DNA of 64,000 nucleotides from Avena insularis (taxonomy: Eukaryota > Streptophyta > Magnoliopsida > Poales > Poaceae). Where the stretch lies: assembly GCA_023614405.1 (NCBI GenBank), contig CM042697.1, positions 469,074,792-469,138,791 on the forward strand, in the 5' to 3' direction. A program made the position numbers and the translations under genes. The notes under the pieces are model-generated. The model was not told where the DNA came from, ran no database searches, and saw nothing but the letters and a program-made list of their open reading frames with translations. This document shows, piece by piece, positions 46,611 to 58,280 of the stretch (position 1 is its first letter; each line of letters starts with the position of its first letter).

Positions 46611-48955
46611 ATCCTTATATATTTGTCTAAAAAAATAAATATTTAGATGTGTTTTAATGTGTAGATACATACATGGACGGATCTTCCTACAGGGCTGCCC
46701 TACATTTATTTTTGCGTAAAAATTAGATACATGTGTTTTTTCTAGACAATTCGAATGGTCATACATCAAAATAGATTCCGTATAGGTGTACCTTGTTCTG
46801 ATTTCAGGACGTAGCCGTCGGCTTAACATCCTGAAAAAAAACACTAAAAAGTCTAAACAAAACACTGAGAAGCATGTGACATACTGTGTGCATGCTCATG
46901 CACATGTTTTTGGGGGAGTACAAAGAATTGCTCTGATTTTTTTGGACTATATTATTTTTCATTCTGATCCACACCCAGCTACAACTGTTTATATTTTCCA
47001 ATGGAATGGAACGTGGGCGATCCGATTACCACCTGGCTGCAAAAAGAATTCCGTTCACACGTCACTCGGCAGGAAACAAAGATCTGTTCACACTGCCGTC
47101 GTTGACATGCATATGAGGTAGACGCATGTCAGGGTAAGCATGTCGACGCCAAACTATTTTGAAAAAAACAAAACAAGGTTCAAAGATGAACAGATGTCCA
47201 GTCGTTCTTTTTACTTTGCTGACTTTTCGAGTCAAGTTATTTTCATGCCAAGTTTGGTAATTTAGCATCACATTTACGAATTACGAGGCGCTGCATTGTG
47301 TATGTCAGTATGTATATGTCTTCAATACTGCTATATATAAAACATTCATGCATGCAAATTAGATAGTTGGGCTAATAGCAAATTTAGACAGATACCGATA
47401 TATTAGACTAACGTGTCTAATATATTTATGCTTTGACTTGTCTCTCTAGTGTACTCCCTTCGTACCGGATTGTTGGGCTAATAGCAAATCTCACAGAGAT
47501 ACCGATATATTAGACTATCATGTGCATTACTTGTCTCAAATTACTTTCTAAAAGTTAGTCCCACCATATATATATTGGAAACTAGCCAATGCATGCACTA
47601 ATTTTTCACGAGAAAGGAGGAGAGAGGGGTCATACATATTAATTTCAACATCAATCAATGTAAACAATAGTCTATCTCTCCTTTTTTATAGCCAATCGTT
47701 AGCCACCTAGGTTCTAGAGTTTTGGTAATTTAGAGTAACTAACTTCCCTATATATTGTTACATGTGAATTGTTATTTTTCCTTACTAGTACTTCTTGCAC
47801 AATCATCGTAGTACTCTCTATAAAGAAAACCATAACGCCTGCAAATGTCAACTATGATGTGTATCATAAACTCTTAATATTATACCACTGACGATTGATG
47901 ACGAATGTTGGACATGCAATAGTGCACCTCATAGCTATATAACTTGCTTCAAATGAAGATAATTGGAATTTTATGCTTGGATTTGTCACTAATTAGGCAG
48001 TTTCGACAATAGATTCATGTATGTAAATTTTATTTTCAATTGTATATGACCGTATAATTAATTCACTGACACATTAGAGACTTGTACATTTGAAGGACTC
48101 CGAAAAGTCAAAAGGTACTCTGGTATTTGGAAAATTTCCTTATGATTTTCAATATTTTTTTTAAAAATCTCTTAAATTTCTACGAAATTCTAGATTTTAA
48201 AATCTGCTCTCGTATTTTTATTGGTATTTTTATTGGCAAAGCGTATTAGATCTTGTATTAAACGTGTGTGTGCAAAACATGGATAACCTAGTTGCATGCA
48301 TCAAATGTATGATAGTTGAATTTATGGCTAGATTTCTCTTTCAAACTAACTTCCACAATATATATGTAAATCACTATTATTTTTATCTTGTTTTACTTGT
48401 ATTTCTTATGCAACCATCATAGTATAATGGTAACTTTATGACCTTTTGTATTTAGTAGAGTAAAACCTAGAAAGCCAGTTACCTCATTTTATGGATTTTT
48501 ACGCAAATAGGTAACTTCCACAATAATGTGTATATGTAACATTATTTGAAATTGTATACCATTATGAACAAACATTTCTCTATCAAATTTATATATACAT
48601 TCAGGGAGTACAAAAATTCAAAGAAAATGCTTAATACCCATCTGGTGTTTGGATTTTATTTTTCAAATATGGACATGACTATTCCAAGCAAAGTTCTTAT
48701 AAATTTATATGAATTCCATGCTTTCAAAAGCTGCTCTTTTATTTTATGAATAAGTGAAGTATATTGTTTACAAGGAATATATATGTGAGTACAAATGTCG
48801 ACAAAAAACAACCCCCCTCCCCTTAAAAAATAACTGTTGCTGCTTGTTTTTTCGAAATCGCTGACTAAACATATGCGCACTACATTCTTGAATTTGAGAA
48901 CAAAATCAACTTTCCGATGGACCAGATTCGTGATGTTCACAAATAGAAAATAATT
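46611..48955. other. AT-rich intergenic DNA with short direct repeats
   Basis: No gene. A 52-bp phrase (gttgggctaatagcaaat ... accgatatattagact) at about 47368-47416 recurs at about 47472-47521 next to a Stowaway-like end (gtactcccttcgtaccg). Looser repeats of taacttcc(a/c)aatat occur near 47739, 48350 and 48509. Confidence 0.55.
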
Positions 48956-49470
48956 CTATCTGAATTTTTTTTGTTGCATAGAAAAAGATCACTAGTATAA
49001 TTTATAGACACAAACACAACAAAAATTGTGTTCCTTAACCCTAATGTTTCGCAGTTACGAGAACAAACATGTGTTCTTTTTTAAAATAGGAAACCATCGC
49101 TTGACCTCATGAGACGATCAAGACAGGCTAACATGTATGTACTCTCATTGGCGCCAAAAATTCTATCAAGCACAGAAGTAGAGACCAACATTGGATAGCA
49201 AATGGTGATCGAAGAATCAACAATTTCACGTGAGATTTGTGACAGGAAGCCTAAACTTAAATTACAAGGCGCTCTAGAAAGCGCACATACATAAAACAAC
49301 CCTCTCATATCAATCAAGCCCCAACCGGGAAAACAAATCAAAGAAATCAAAAGTAGAAATAAGCGATAGGAGAAGAGTCAAGTAGTCAACGGCAGCAAGG
49401 AATCAGTCCTTTAATTACCCGAAGAAGTCCATCGACCGGCCGGTCTGTTTGATTAAGTTGAGCTTAATGA
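48956..49470 (+). repeat. SAUR 3'-flank duplication, copy A
   Basis: This segment (tgcatagaaaaagatcacta ... ccggtctgtttgatta, gagcttaatgaccatgaat) matches 49480-50180. It ends where copy B continues into the SAUR gene, so copy A lost the gene or never had it. At about 49127 it reads acatgtatgtact, the empty site of the MITE in copy B. Confidence 0.9.
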
Positions 49471-50182
49471 CCATGAATTTTTTGCTGCATAGAAAAAGAT
49501 TACTAGTACTAGTATTACTGTACTATTTATAGACACAAACACAACAAAAATTGTGTTCATTAACCTTCTATATGTTTTGTAGTCACGAGGACAAACATGT
49601 GTCTTTTTAAATGAGAGGCACCCATCGCTTGACCTCTAGAGAAGATTACCACTGCATGACATGTACTCCCTCCGTTTCAAAATATAATATGTTTTAGGTT
49701 TGTGAAGAAAATATATCTAGATTTGTTTTAGTGTGTAGATTCACTTCAAACATGAGTGAACCTATATACTAAAAGTAGTCTAGATACATTTGTTTCATAA
49801 AGCTAAAACATCTTATATTTTGAAACGGAGGGAGTATGTACTGTTATCCGCGGCAAAAAATATGTCAAGCTGAGAAGTAGACCAACATTGGCTAGCAAAT
49901 GTTGACTGAAGAATCAACAATTTCATTTGAGATTTGTGACAGGAGGCCCAACGTTAAATTACAAGAGACGCCCTAGAAAGCGCACATTCATAAAACAACC
50001 ATCTCATGTCAATCAAGCCCCAGCCGAGAAAACAAAGAAATGAGATCAAAAGAAGAAACATGCGTAGGAGGAGAGTCAACTAGTCAACAGCACTGAGGAA
50101 TCACTCCTTTAATTACCCGAAGAACTCCATGGACGGGCCGGTCTGTTTGATTGGCTTGCTAGAGCTTAATGACCATGAATTC
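49471..50182 (+). repeat. SAUR 3'-flank duplication, copy B
   Basis: Second copy of 48956-49470, longer by an inserted MITE (49666-49834). It lies immediately 3' of the SAUR gene (which is on -), so it probably includes the SAUR 3' UTR. Confidence 0.9.
49666..49834. mobile_element. Stowaway-like MITE, near-perfect (169 bp)
   Basis: CTCCCTCCGTTTCAAAATAT and its exact inverse at the other end, with TA at 49664-49665 and 49835-49836. Copy A of the surrounding duplication is empty, so it inserted after that duplication and, with such clean ends, is young. Confidence 0.96.
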
Positions 50183-50201
50183 GTGAGACCATATGAGTTA
50201 A

Positions 50202-50489
50202 TCAGTTCTTGCTGGAGACTGCACCGGCGGTGGAGAGTGCTTGCTTGAACTGGTGTACGGCGCAGGGGACGCGGAGGATGCCCTCCTGCTTGTACCCGAA
50301 TTCCTGCGCCGCCATCTCCAGCAGCGCCGCAAGCGCCGGGTGCCGCAGCGCCTCCACACGTACAACGAACCGCTCGCATTCCTCATCGCCGTCGCCAACC
50401 ACCAGCAAAGGCACGCACCCGCGCGGTACGCCGCCGCTGCCGTCGCTCACCCGGTCCGAGAAGCTCAGCCGGCGAATCAGCTCCCTCAT
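50202..50489 (-). CDS. SAUR family auxin-responsive protein, 95 aa
   Basis: Small auxin-up RNA protein (PF02519). The single uninterrupted exon begins MRELIRRLSFSDRV. The core has VPRGCVPLLVVG, ERFVVRVEALRHPALAALLE, MAAQEFGY and GILRVPCAVHQFKQAL, the typical SAUR order (VPxG, RFVV, HPLF-like, EEEFGY, I-PC). Length 95 fits the family; SAURs usually lack introns. Family members act mostly by inhibiting PP2C.D phosphatases and so promoting cell expansion. The start is the ATG in good context with no upstream in-frame ATG before the leader. A TATA box lies about 145 bp upstream. GC-rich codons contrast with the AT-rich surroundings, as is usual for grass SAUR genes. It is the best preserved host gene in the window. 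Confidence 0.96.
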   Translation of the reverse strand: MRELIRRLSFSDRVSDGSGGVPRGCVPLLVVGDGDEECERFVVRVEALRHPALAALLEMAAQEFGYKQEGILRVPCAVHQFKQALSTAGAVSSKN

Positions 50490-50632
50490 CGTCGGTTAAT
50501 CGATGAAGATCTGTGAATAATCCCTACTGATTCCGTAGGAGATAGTGTATAATATATGTAGCTAGAGCTTAGGTTTTGGCCGATGTGAATGGATATGTGT
50601 GTTTGTGTTGCTCGGTGCTTGCTTGGGGATCT

Positions 50633-50641
50633 CCTTTTATA
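50633..50641 (-). promoter_or_regulatory. TATA box of the SAUR gene
   Basis: On the minus strand TATAAAAGG is followed by a CA-rich leader (gagcaacacaaacacacata) toward the start at 50489. No other good TATA box lies closer except an AT-rich run near 50550. Confidence 0.75.
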
Positions 50642-51626
50642 AGCCAGCGATGGACACTTTTGCTTCGGTCTCCCCCTCTTCTTTCAAACTTTGACAAACA
50701 AAAACTCGATACCGATTGTTTAGAGGACCGTACAAATCCATCCAAAATCCGTATAGTCCTCTTAGACATATACTCATCATATACGTATACTCATATGCCT
50801 GCAGAAGACGAAAATCGGAAGTTATATAATAGCAATATTTTTTTAAAATATGACGTGCAAATACGTAGATCGTGATAATGGGAGGTGGGATCAGCCGACC
50901 GAAACGTGGATTATACCCGGTTCGACCGAGTACATATATACGGAGATATACGTGGCCTTTATATGGGTTTCGATGGGTCAAAATAATAAAACGTCCCATG
51001 CAGCTTAAGTTTATGGTGGGTGGGGAGCGGGGGGAACCGAAGCACACCTCAGCGATGGAATGATTGATTGGATCATAGAGAGTGAGAGAGATGTGGCGAG
51101 TAGAGAGAGGGAAATGAGAGGTTTACTGTTCTGTGGTGGGATGTAGTCGTGGCTGGGGTCAACAGCCAGTGGGGTTCAAATATGTTGGCTATCATTAGCA
51201 TCGTTGAAAGTTAAGACCGTGGAATTTGTAACTCGGTCTACACGCTTTATAATACTCCTACATATGAGTACTACTCTTCAATTACCCATCTAATCATTTT
51301 TCTAAGTGGTTTGCTGTTTGTTGAGTTATTTTGTCTGACAAACCTTGTTCTTTGTTTTTTTAAATGGGTGTAACATATTACTTAAAAACCGGTCTCTACA
51401 TAATCAGGATGTACATAGCCAACACATGTTCACCGAATAGCAAAAAGGGCGAGTTACAATCTGCTCATAAGCATGACCAACACATGCCTAAGACACTGGA
51501 TGTCGTGGTATTGCCAACGAGTACACCATGAAGAGGTCCTCACTGAACGTGTTTAAAGAGGTGAGGGAAAACGGTAAGTTGACGGATACGAGGTAACACA
51601 GCTTATCTAGATTCAGATCCCACAAC
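50642..51626. other. SAUR upstream region, no further gene
   Basis: Promoter-side DNA of the SAUR gene followed by intergenic sequence. I looked for auxin-response TGTCTC/TGTCGG boxes near the TATA box but saw none I would defend. 51340-51610 resembles degenerate transposon sequence without clear ends. Confidence 0.5.
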
Positions 51627-52398
51627 TATAGCTAGACGCGGGCCAACTCGGGCTGGCTCGGGCCGAGCCTGAAAAAGCTCGGGCCAAAACTGGCAAGCCC
51701 GAGCCATCTCGGGAGTGAGGACGAGCCTCCTTCACAGGCTCGGCCCGAGCCAAGCACGAGCTCGAGCCAGGTCGAGCAGGCTCGCGGGCCAGTTCCAGTT
51801 AGCGCTTTCTCTATGTGTTTTTCTTCAGAAAAGACTCAGTTTTGACTAGATTTTGGCAAATTTAGTCACAGAAATTGAGTATCCATGGATCTAATAAAAT
51901 CTAAGAAAATAGATTATAGAAATTCAAATATAGATGGATCCATTTCAACAATAAGATTTGGAAAATAGGAACAATCCATCAAGCAACAAACTGACGAGAG
52001 GTGGGTAGCACAGCTGCACATAAGATATGCCGGAGAAGCGATGCTACCCTGGGCGGCACACGAGGGGTGGGGCGGCGCCATCCTGGGCGGCGGCGGTGAC
52101 TCGACCTAGCTGCGGAAAAGCTGTTGTCGTCGTCTCCCAATCGTCCCAGAGCGAATTAACTGGAAGAGCTATCGAGCTTTTCGTCGTCGTCTCCATGTCG
52201 TCATCTCCTCTGCACTCCGAAAAAAAATTCACGGGCCACCGAGCTGGACCGAGCCGATCCAGGCTCGGCCCGAGGTCGTCACGGTCCAGTAAGTGGGGCT
52301 CGGCTCGGTCCAGCTGTATTAGCGGGCCAAGTTAAGCTCGCACTGAGCCCACATAACCCTGAGCGAGCTGAAAAGCTCGGTCTCCTCGTCCAGGTATA
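51627..52398. mobile_element. hAT-type non-autonomous element (772 bp)
   Basis: The 8-bp duplication CCCACAAC flanks it exactly (51619-51626 and 52399-52406). Ends are imperfect inverted repeats (TATAGCTAGACGCGGGCC against the inverse of GTCTCCTCGTCCAGGTATA). Subterminal parts are rich in gctcgg/ccgagc words (ctcgggctggctcgggccga; aggctcggcccgag). No transposase. An 8-bp duplication and such ends indicate the hAT superfamily. Confidence 0.88.
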
Positions 52399-52406
52399 CC
52401 CACAAC

Positions 52407-52940
52407 GGTGGCGAAATCCTACTCCTGCTATAAATCACTATAATTGCAATACGCCGAGTTACAGGGATCGGTTCACTGTGCGATGTGATATGAGTTTTTG
52501 CCCTAAATGCTCTAAAAGGTCCGGCTTATAAAGACACCAGAATCTAAGGTTATAGGAAAAACTCCTAGCCGCAGGTTACAAAGTCCTACACTAATACTAA
52601 CAAGTCTTTGTGTCTTGCACTCTAAGGCTCCGGGTTGGTCTTTGACTATACCGTAGTCTTCCTTTATCTGGCATGTGACTCCTTTCTGGATCCGTCTAAC
52701 TAGGTCGTCCAGCAGGCCATAGGCCTTGTTACCAACTATGGGCCACCCAGGTTAGCCGGATTAAAGACATGTCATGGTGATACCTATTTAGCATGTCCCC
52801 AACACTAGCGACTCTATGCGAAGATTAGTCAGCCACCCATATCGGTAAAAAATATCAATCGGCGTATCCTCCAAATATGTATAGACCTCCGTAAATAGGC
52901 TGCACCACTCCACATGATGAAGTGGTGACCACAAACGGAA
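52407..52940. other. Unassigned sequence, possible LTR debris
   Basis: It contains phrases such as tataaagacaccagaatct and ccgtagtcttcctttatctgg that resemble parts of grass gypsy LTRs, but no ends or coding frames are visible. Confidence 0.35.
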
Positions 52941-53400
52941 CATAGTGGTGTACCGGTGAATAACTTTGTTCGTTGTTGAGTATCGGGGAAAAACACTCTG
53001 CAAAAATAGAGGCTTGGTAAAGTTCGGAAAAAACACTCAGCAAAAAAAACTATGCAAAGTTTTAAGTTTCTCTTGTTTATTGAACAAATATACTCGGCAA
53101 AGATTTTTAGAGTTTACTGTGTATTTTGCAAATACATTCGATGCACCATTTTTTCCATGTGATTGTTCTTTGTAGCGTTTCTTGGTTAAGTCATTTATTT
53201 TGCTGAAAGGGATAAAGATGCACTCGGTGACACTAGTACACACTATCAGTGGAGTGACAAACCACTCCTTAGTGGCATGTGTGCCACAGATAATACTAGT
53301 GGCGTGTCCTGAACACCATAGTGGTAGTTCAAATACCAACGTGTGTTGCCATTGTGACACGCGAGTAAGTTGCAGAAGACAAAAAAATATTGCCACAACA
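52941..53400. mobile_element. Decayed CACTA left-end sequences
   Basis: 52965-53130 has variants of acactcggcaaag (aacactctgcaaaa, aacactcagcaaaa, atactcggcaaag). At 53231 a second end-like sequence, CACTAGTACACACTATCAG, starts, with gtgg/ccac words after it. These match, in kind, inverted counterparts at 57780-58055. Confidence 0.55.
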
Positions 53401-53728
53401 TTATTCATGAGTTATAATACTATTACTATCAATGTCAAAACTATATATTTTGTTCCACATAGATCTAAGATAGATGTTGTTTCCACATAGATCGAAGATA
53501 GGCTTATTTAGTGCACCACATCAAAAGGAACAACACGTGCATTAAAAAACATTATCACTCCATATACACCATTAAATCACCCATTTGTATTTTCTATGAT
53601 GAACAAACGTGCAGCTAGTTTCTGGCCCAGGTTTTTCTAGCAGTTATGAGCATGGCTTGTCCAATCTGAGATCTTCTTTTCTCTAGATGTAGTACTTCCA
53701 CGCCTTATTGTTAAAGGAGAGGCTTTCA
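53401..53728. other. AT-rich interior, nothing recognised
   Basis: Short AT-rich sequence with a duplicated phrase (ccacatagatc(t/g)aagatag at about 53456 and 53482). No gene. Confidence 0.5.
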
Positions 53729-54460
53729 TCCGTATCCGTCTTGTATGTGATGGTGCTGACCTCGCCAATCTCCAACGTGTACTCCAATCAAGCCTTCATC
53801 ATGGATTGCGGTGGTCGCATTTGGAGGTTGCTTGTCGCCGGCGTGCTTGTACCTGATCGCGTTTTTGCGTTCTCTTCTAGGGTGTTCTGTATAATTTTAC
53901 AGGTCCTGGTTGTTCTTTCTAATTCTGTTGGGGACCTTTATGTAATTGTACACCCACCGCCGATGAAATGAAGCTTCTGGTCCTTTGGACCTTTTCTGTT
54001 CAAAAAAAAAATCATGGAGGCCAAGGAATATTGAACCCACACCCATAGATATTTTTTGGATACAAAAGAGGAAGAAAGGAAAAATTATAACTTCACGTGA
54101 GACGGTTTTCCAACTAGTTATGGACCAAAAATCGAAACATAGGTAACTTGATAGAACATACCATATTGTGTCCGTTAACATTAGCCTTGTTCAAGCGGAT
54201 CACATATGACATCCGTATCTGTCTTGTACGCTTTGGTGCTGACCTAGCCATCTCCAATGCGTACTCCAACCAAGCGTCCATTAGGGAGGCCAAGTAATAT
54301 TGAACCCACACTCATAGATATTTTACGGATGAAAAAGAGGAAGAAAGGAAAAAAAGATAGCTTCATATCAGAAAGTTATGGAAAAAAAACATAGGTAACT
54401 TGATAGAACATACCATATTGTGTTTGTCAATATTAATATTTTTCAAGCGAGTCAAATATG
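53729..54460 (+). repeat. Local tandem duplication with differential insertion
   Basis: 53729-54190 and 54211-54440 share catccgtat(c/t)(c/t)gtcttgta, ggaggccaag(g/t)aatattga and aacataggtaacttgataga in the same order. The first copy is longer because of the retroelement at 53806-54010. Confidence 0.85.
53806..54010 (+). mobile_element. 5'-truncated poly(A) retroelement (205 bp)
   Basis: The 8-bp duplication ATCATGGA lies on both sides (53798-53805 and 54011-54018) and the insert ends in an A9 run. The interior (gttggggacctttatgtaat, ggtcctttggaccttttctg) resembles a LINE 3' end. The second copy of the local duplication lacks it. Confidence 0.87.
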
Positions 54461-54465
54461 GCCAC

Positions 54466-56750
54466 TGAAAGCGCATGTGACCCATGTGTGGTTTTGGTAA
54501 TTAATGACAATCTCTATGGACTAATGGTTGTATTGAGTTACACTTGTAAGAATTCTAAATTGACAATGCTTGAACCATATATTGGCTTCAAGGTTGAAAA
54601 AATAATAATAAGAAATACCAATGATCTATTCAAGGTGTGATCCAATAATGATCATAGAGAATATGGTACAAGGTTGATCAAGACAAAATGCAAAGAGTGG
54701 GTTCGAGTGGATCAACGACAAAGAAGATATGAAGTGTAAGTGCAAGATGAGCCATCTCAAGAAGATCTTATGCTTTATGCTTTCTTCTCTAATGGTGATC
54801 ATAGATATGTGAATAAATATCCAAAGAAGAGTCTCACCCATAGGAGTATCGAGAAGAAATTCACAAGTCTTCATGAAGAAAGCGCGAGCGAGCTCAATCA
54901 AGAATGGTATTCCATCTTGAGGAGGACAAGCTCATCATTATCATGCTGAAGTGGAATGCGCGAGAAAAATGTATGATCTTGATAGGTTTTTTATTTTACC
55001 GGTCTTGTGTTGATAGTGGGGAGACCGAGCTTTAGGATAGTTAGTCATACTATCGAGAGGGGCTCTCTAGTAAGTAACTTGATCGTATCATTCAGGGATA
55101 GCTCTAAAATTTGCATATTTGGCATCATATTTCTTAATTATTTGGATCTTATCCTTGTGAGGTTCTAGAGGTTGTAGTTATCTTCATAATAAGCTCTAGA
55201 TCACCAAAAATAGATTTCAGATGAATACCTTATTGCATTTTTTATGTTGGAGGTTTTATAGGTTCTTATCATAGGGAGATTTCACACCTCTCTCCCCTTG
55301 GTATTTTCTCCCTTGGTAGTATACAACATTTCCAAAAAGAGTTAGTTTTGTCCCATTAGGAGTTCGGGTTCAAAAGTTATAGTTGTTTTAGTTCTTGGTT
55401 TCTGCCTGGTAGAATGGTTTGGGCCATGCCAGCATGGATGGCTGATCCAGTTTTATCCGGCACTATTCCTCCCAAATGCATGTGTGTTCATCAGCTAGAC
55501 CTATTGCTCCACCCCTTCTAGTCCAGGGCCCATTCACGACTTAGAATCGTCCGCTATTGGGCCAGTCGTTAGGCTCGAACCGGATCAGTGCTTGGCCCCC
55601 CGCCAACCGTCACGATCAGTTGCCCACCTAGTTGTCTGTTTTGTACTGGTCTAGGGCTAGGCCGGTCCATTTCCAGCGCGCCCAACGTCTTATCCTGGCT
55701 CCCGCTCGGACTGGTCCCTCCAAGGCTGGCCTGGGCCATGTTTTAGTGTTTCTTTTAGCAAAGGTGGTATCTGGTTTTGGCCCTATAAAAAGGACATATT
55801 CCCCAATTTTCAAGTATCCTTTTGAGCTTCGTTTGCCTCCCATTATTGAACTTCATGAGCTTGCTTCCTCCCTCCCCCTCATAATTCTTGCATCTATTTG
55901 AGGGAAACATAGAGGATATCTAGATCTACAACTCCATCAATCCATCTCTCATCTAAGTTAGGAGAACATCTTGGGATCTAGATCTTGGAGTATTTTGTGA
56001 ATTTTCTCTTGTGTTGTTCCTCTCTTAACCCCCCAAGAGATTTTGTATCTTTGGTGGAATTTAAGATTAAAGGACTTGCCATTGCATTAGGTGCATATAT
56101 TAAAGTTCTCTACAGAGAATTAGTTGGTGATAATCAAGTGATCTTATTACTCTTTGGTTCTTGGAACCATAGAATGTTTATTGGCCTTAGTGGTGATTCC
56201 TTGGGGCCGCCAATTAAGTTGTGAAGATTTCTCAAGCTATAGGCCTTGGTGGTGATTTATTCGGACCCTCCAATTAAGTTGTGGAGATTTTCCCAAGATT
56301 GTACGGGTTTGGTGAAAACCCTCAAGTGTCCCATAGTGGATCAGGTGCTTGCTCTGTGGCGGATGCTCGGAAGAATAGGATGAGGCCTTTTGTGGCATTG
56401 GTGGTCCTACTACCGTCCATACCTCCAGCAGAGACATACTTTTCCTAAAAAATAAGCAACTTCGGGATAAACCTTCATCTTCACGTGCCTCGGTTATATA
56501 TATATTCGAGCTCTTTACTTATGCACTTTACTTTATGATAGCTTTCGTTCTTGAACTTATCTATCTTTCTATCCCTATTTGTTTGGTGTGCTTAGCATAA
56601 GTTATTGGTGAACATAGATGAACGCTAGTGTTTATAGGTTTTGTGCTTGACCAGTTAAACGCTAATTTTATAACTCACTTGTCCAAGCATTTATCGTAAA
56701 AGTTTTATACCGACTATTCACCCTCCTCTAGGGGCATCTATGTCCTTTCA
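54466..56750 (+). mobile_element. Probable solo LTR (2.3 kb)
   Basis: It starts TGAAAGCGCATGTGACCC and ends tgtcCTTTCA, so it has TG...CA with inverted TGAAAG/CTTTCA termini. The beginning (tggttttggtaattaatgac) and the end (tattcaccctcctctagg) are of the type found in grass LTR retrotransposons. No gag or pol frame is inside. Flanking pentamers GCCAC and GCATC match only in part, so the target duplication is mutated or the call of ends slightly off. A TATA-like tataaaaagg at 55788 could be the LTR promoter. Confidence 0.62.
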
Positions 56751-57779
56751 GCATCTCTATCCTGACCATATTAGTGTGATGTGGGATTTTTGAGAGGTGT
56801 TCATTCTCACCGCCGGTAAGGTTGCATCTTGGGAGACAACAACGTGCTCTAGGAGGCCTTCTTCCTTACTATTCTCGCCTTTGTCGTCTCCTACCTCCTC
56901 TTTCTCGTCTTCCTTGCCAATAGTATTGAAAACCAAAAAACTTATCTTTGATAGTGTTCCTCTCAAGGAAAAGCTCACAAAATCATCTACAAATTTCTAA
57001 ATAAATCATCTACTACACTACATGCTATAAAAATAACCTAACAAAAACTAACCTAATTAAACTACACAATTTATCTATATTACACTAAAAATTCTACCAA
57101 ATTTTAACTACACAAATTATATATAAATTATACCCTATTTCAAATACACAAATCATCTACTAAATCTACCCTAATTTAACTACACACATCCTGTACAAAT
57201 AATCTTAAAAATAGGATGAGTGAAGGGCTCACCGACGGAGGCGAAGGCACAAACATGGTGGCGGATAGTAGTATGAGAAGGAGAGGGAGGCGGCGGAAAA
57301 TCGAGAGGAGAGGGAGTGCACAGGCGGATCGAGGGGAGAGGGATGGCGACGGTGGATCGAGATGAGAGGGGTCTAGAGGCGGCGGCGGATCAAGAGAAGA
57401 GGGCTGGGTGGCATCAATTCGAGAGGAGTGTGGAGCACGACAGGGAGAAGGGAAGGAGCGCGTGACGGTTTACCCACCTCTCATCGTTTTTCTCTTTAAA
57501 AAATTATGAGTGGCATTATAGGTATCTTGGACTCCCGATGGAGGGAAGGGGAAAGAAGCACACTTGAAGAGCAGCACTTACTTTAATTTCAAAAAATAAT
57601 TTGAGGGTTCTTTATTCTTTTGGAGTAGTTGAATTGTTATAAAATTGAGAATTTCATTGTGATATTCAAAATAAAGTAACAACAGAATTGATAATCGAGG
57701 AGGGATCCCCGCATGGTTAAGACACACCTCTACTTTAGCGGCGTGTTAACAAAAATCCACTACACGAGTATATTTCACA
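56751..57779. other. Unassigned interior of old CACTA-like region
   Basis: Contains AT-rich repeats of ctaca-caaattatcta type (57000-57210) and a purine-rich stretch of gaggagaggg words (57230-57450) that would be CT-rich leader on the minus strand. Possibly the 5' end of a lost transposon gene on the minus strand. Confidence 0.4.
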
Positions 57780-58055
57780 TGGTCAACTACTAGGTCTCAC
57801 ATACCTGTGGTGTGTCGCTAATTTGGACACACCACTGGTAGACTGGTAGTGTAGCAAAAATAGATACACCACTGGTACTATATATGGTTATGCGCCGCTA
57901 ATGTACTGTCACCTATAGGCAGTCTCTTGCAAGTGTAAACTATTTGCAAGGGGTTATACACTCTAAAAAGGGTTTGCCTAGGAAATTTTTACGGGCAAAG
58001 TTTTGCCGGGTATTTATTGGCCTCTCTATGGAATATAACGAAGGAAAATCTGGTA
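57780..58055. mobile_element. Decayed CACTA right-end sequences
   Basis: gtgtgtcgctaatttggaca, accactggtagactggtagtg (ending 57851) and later tttgccgggtatttattgg and aaatctggtagtg (ending about 58055) look like two nested right ends. They mirror 53231 and 52965-53130 on the left. Target duplications are not found (TGA at the left against TAG at the right of 57851). Confidence 0.5.
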
Positions 58056-58272
58056 GTGAGTGACTAGCTCATGCGGAGTTTCGTATATAAACGTAGGGTG
58101 CCATGCACTTTTTACGCCTTTAACCATGTACATGTATTTGTCACGGCATGCCATAAGCATCTAAAGATGTAATTGGTGCCCCTCAAGGCGCCCTCCCGTA
58201 AATCAGAGTTTATGGATCGTTAATCTTGGCTCTCAGTAAATCCTAGCCTTTCCTTTGATTTCCACTGTGTAA

Positions 58273-58280
58273 TATAAAAA
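58273..58280 (+). promoter_or_regulatory. Candidate TATA box of an unknown transcript
   Basis: gtaatataaaaagctccc is followed by aaaccctaaccccaatcc, a common style of plant 5' leader, and GC-rich DNA to about 58690. No convincing start codon or protein. Confidence 0.35.

Noticed and set aside
49081..49350. 89-codon minus-strand frame in the SAUR-flank duplication
   Set aside because: The second copy of the block does not keep the frame, so it is not under coding constraint.
53231..57851. One complete CACTA element from CACTAGTACAC to actggtagtg
   Set aside because: The ends are only partly similar and the flanking triplets differ (TGA against TAG); kept only as decayed CACTA ends.
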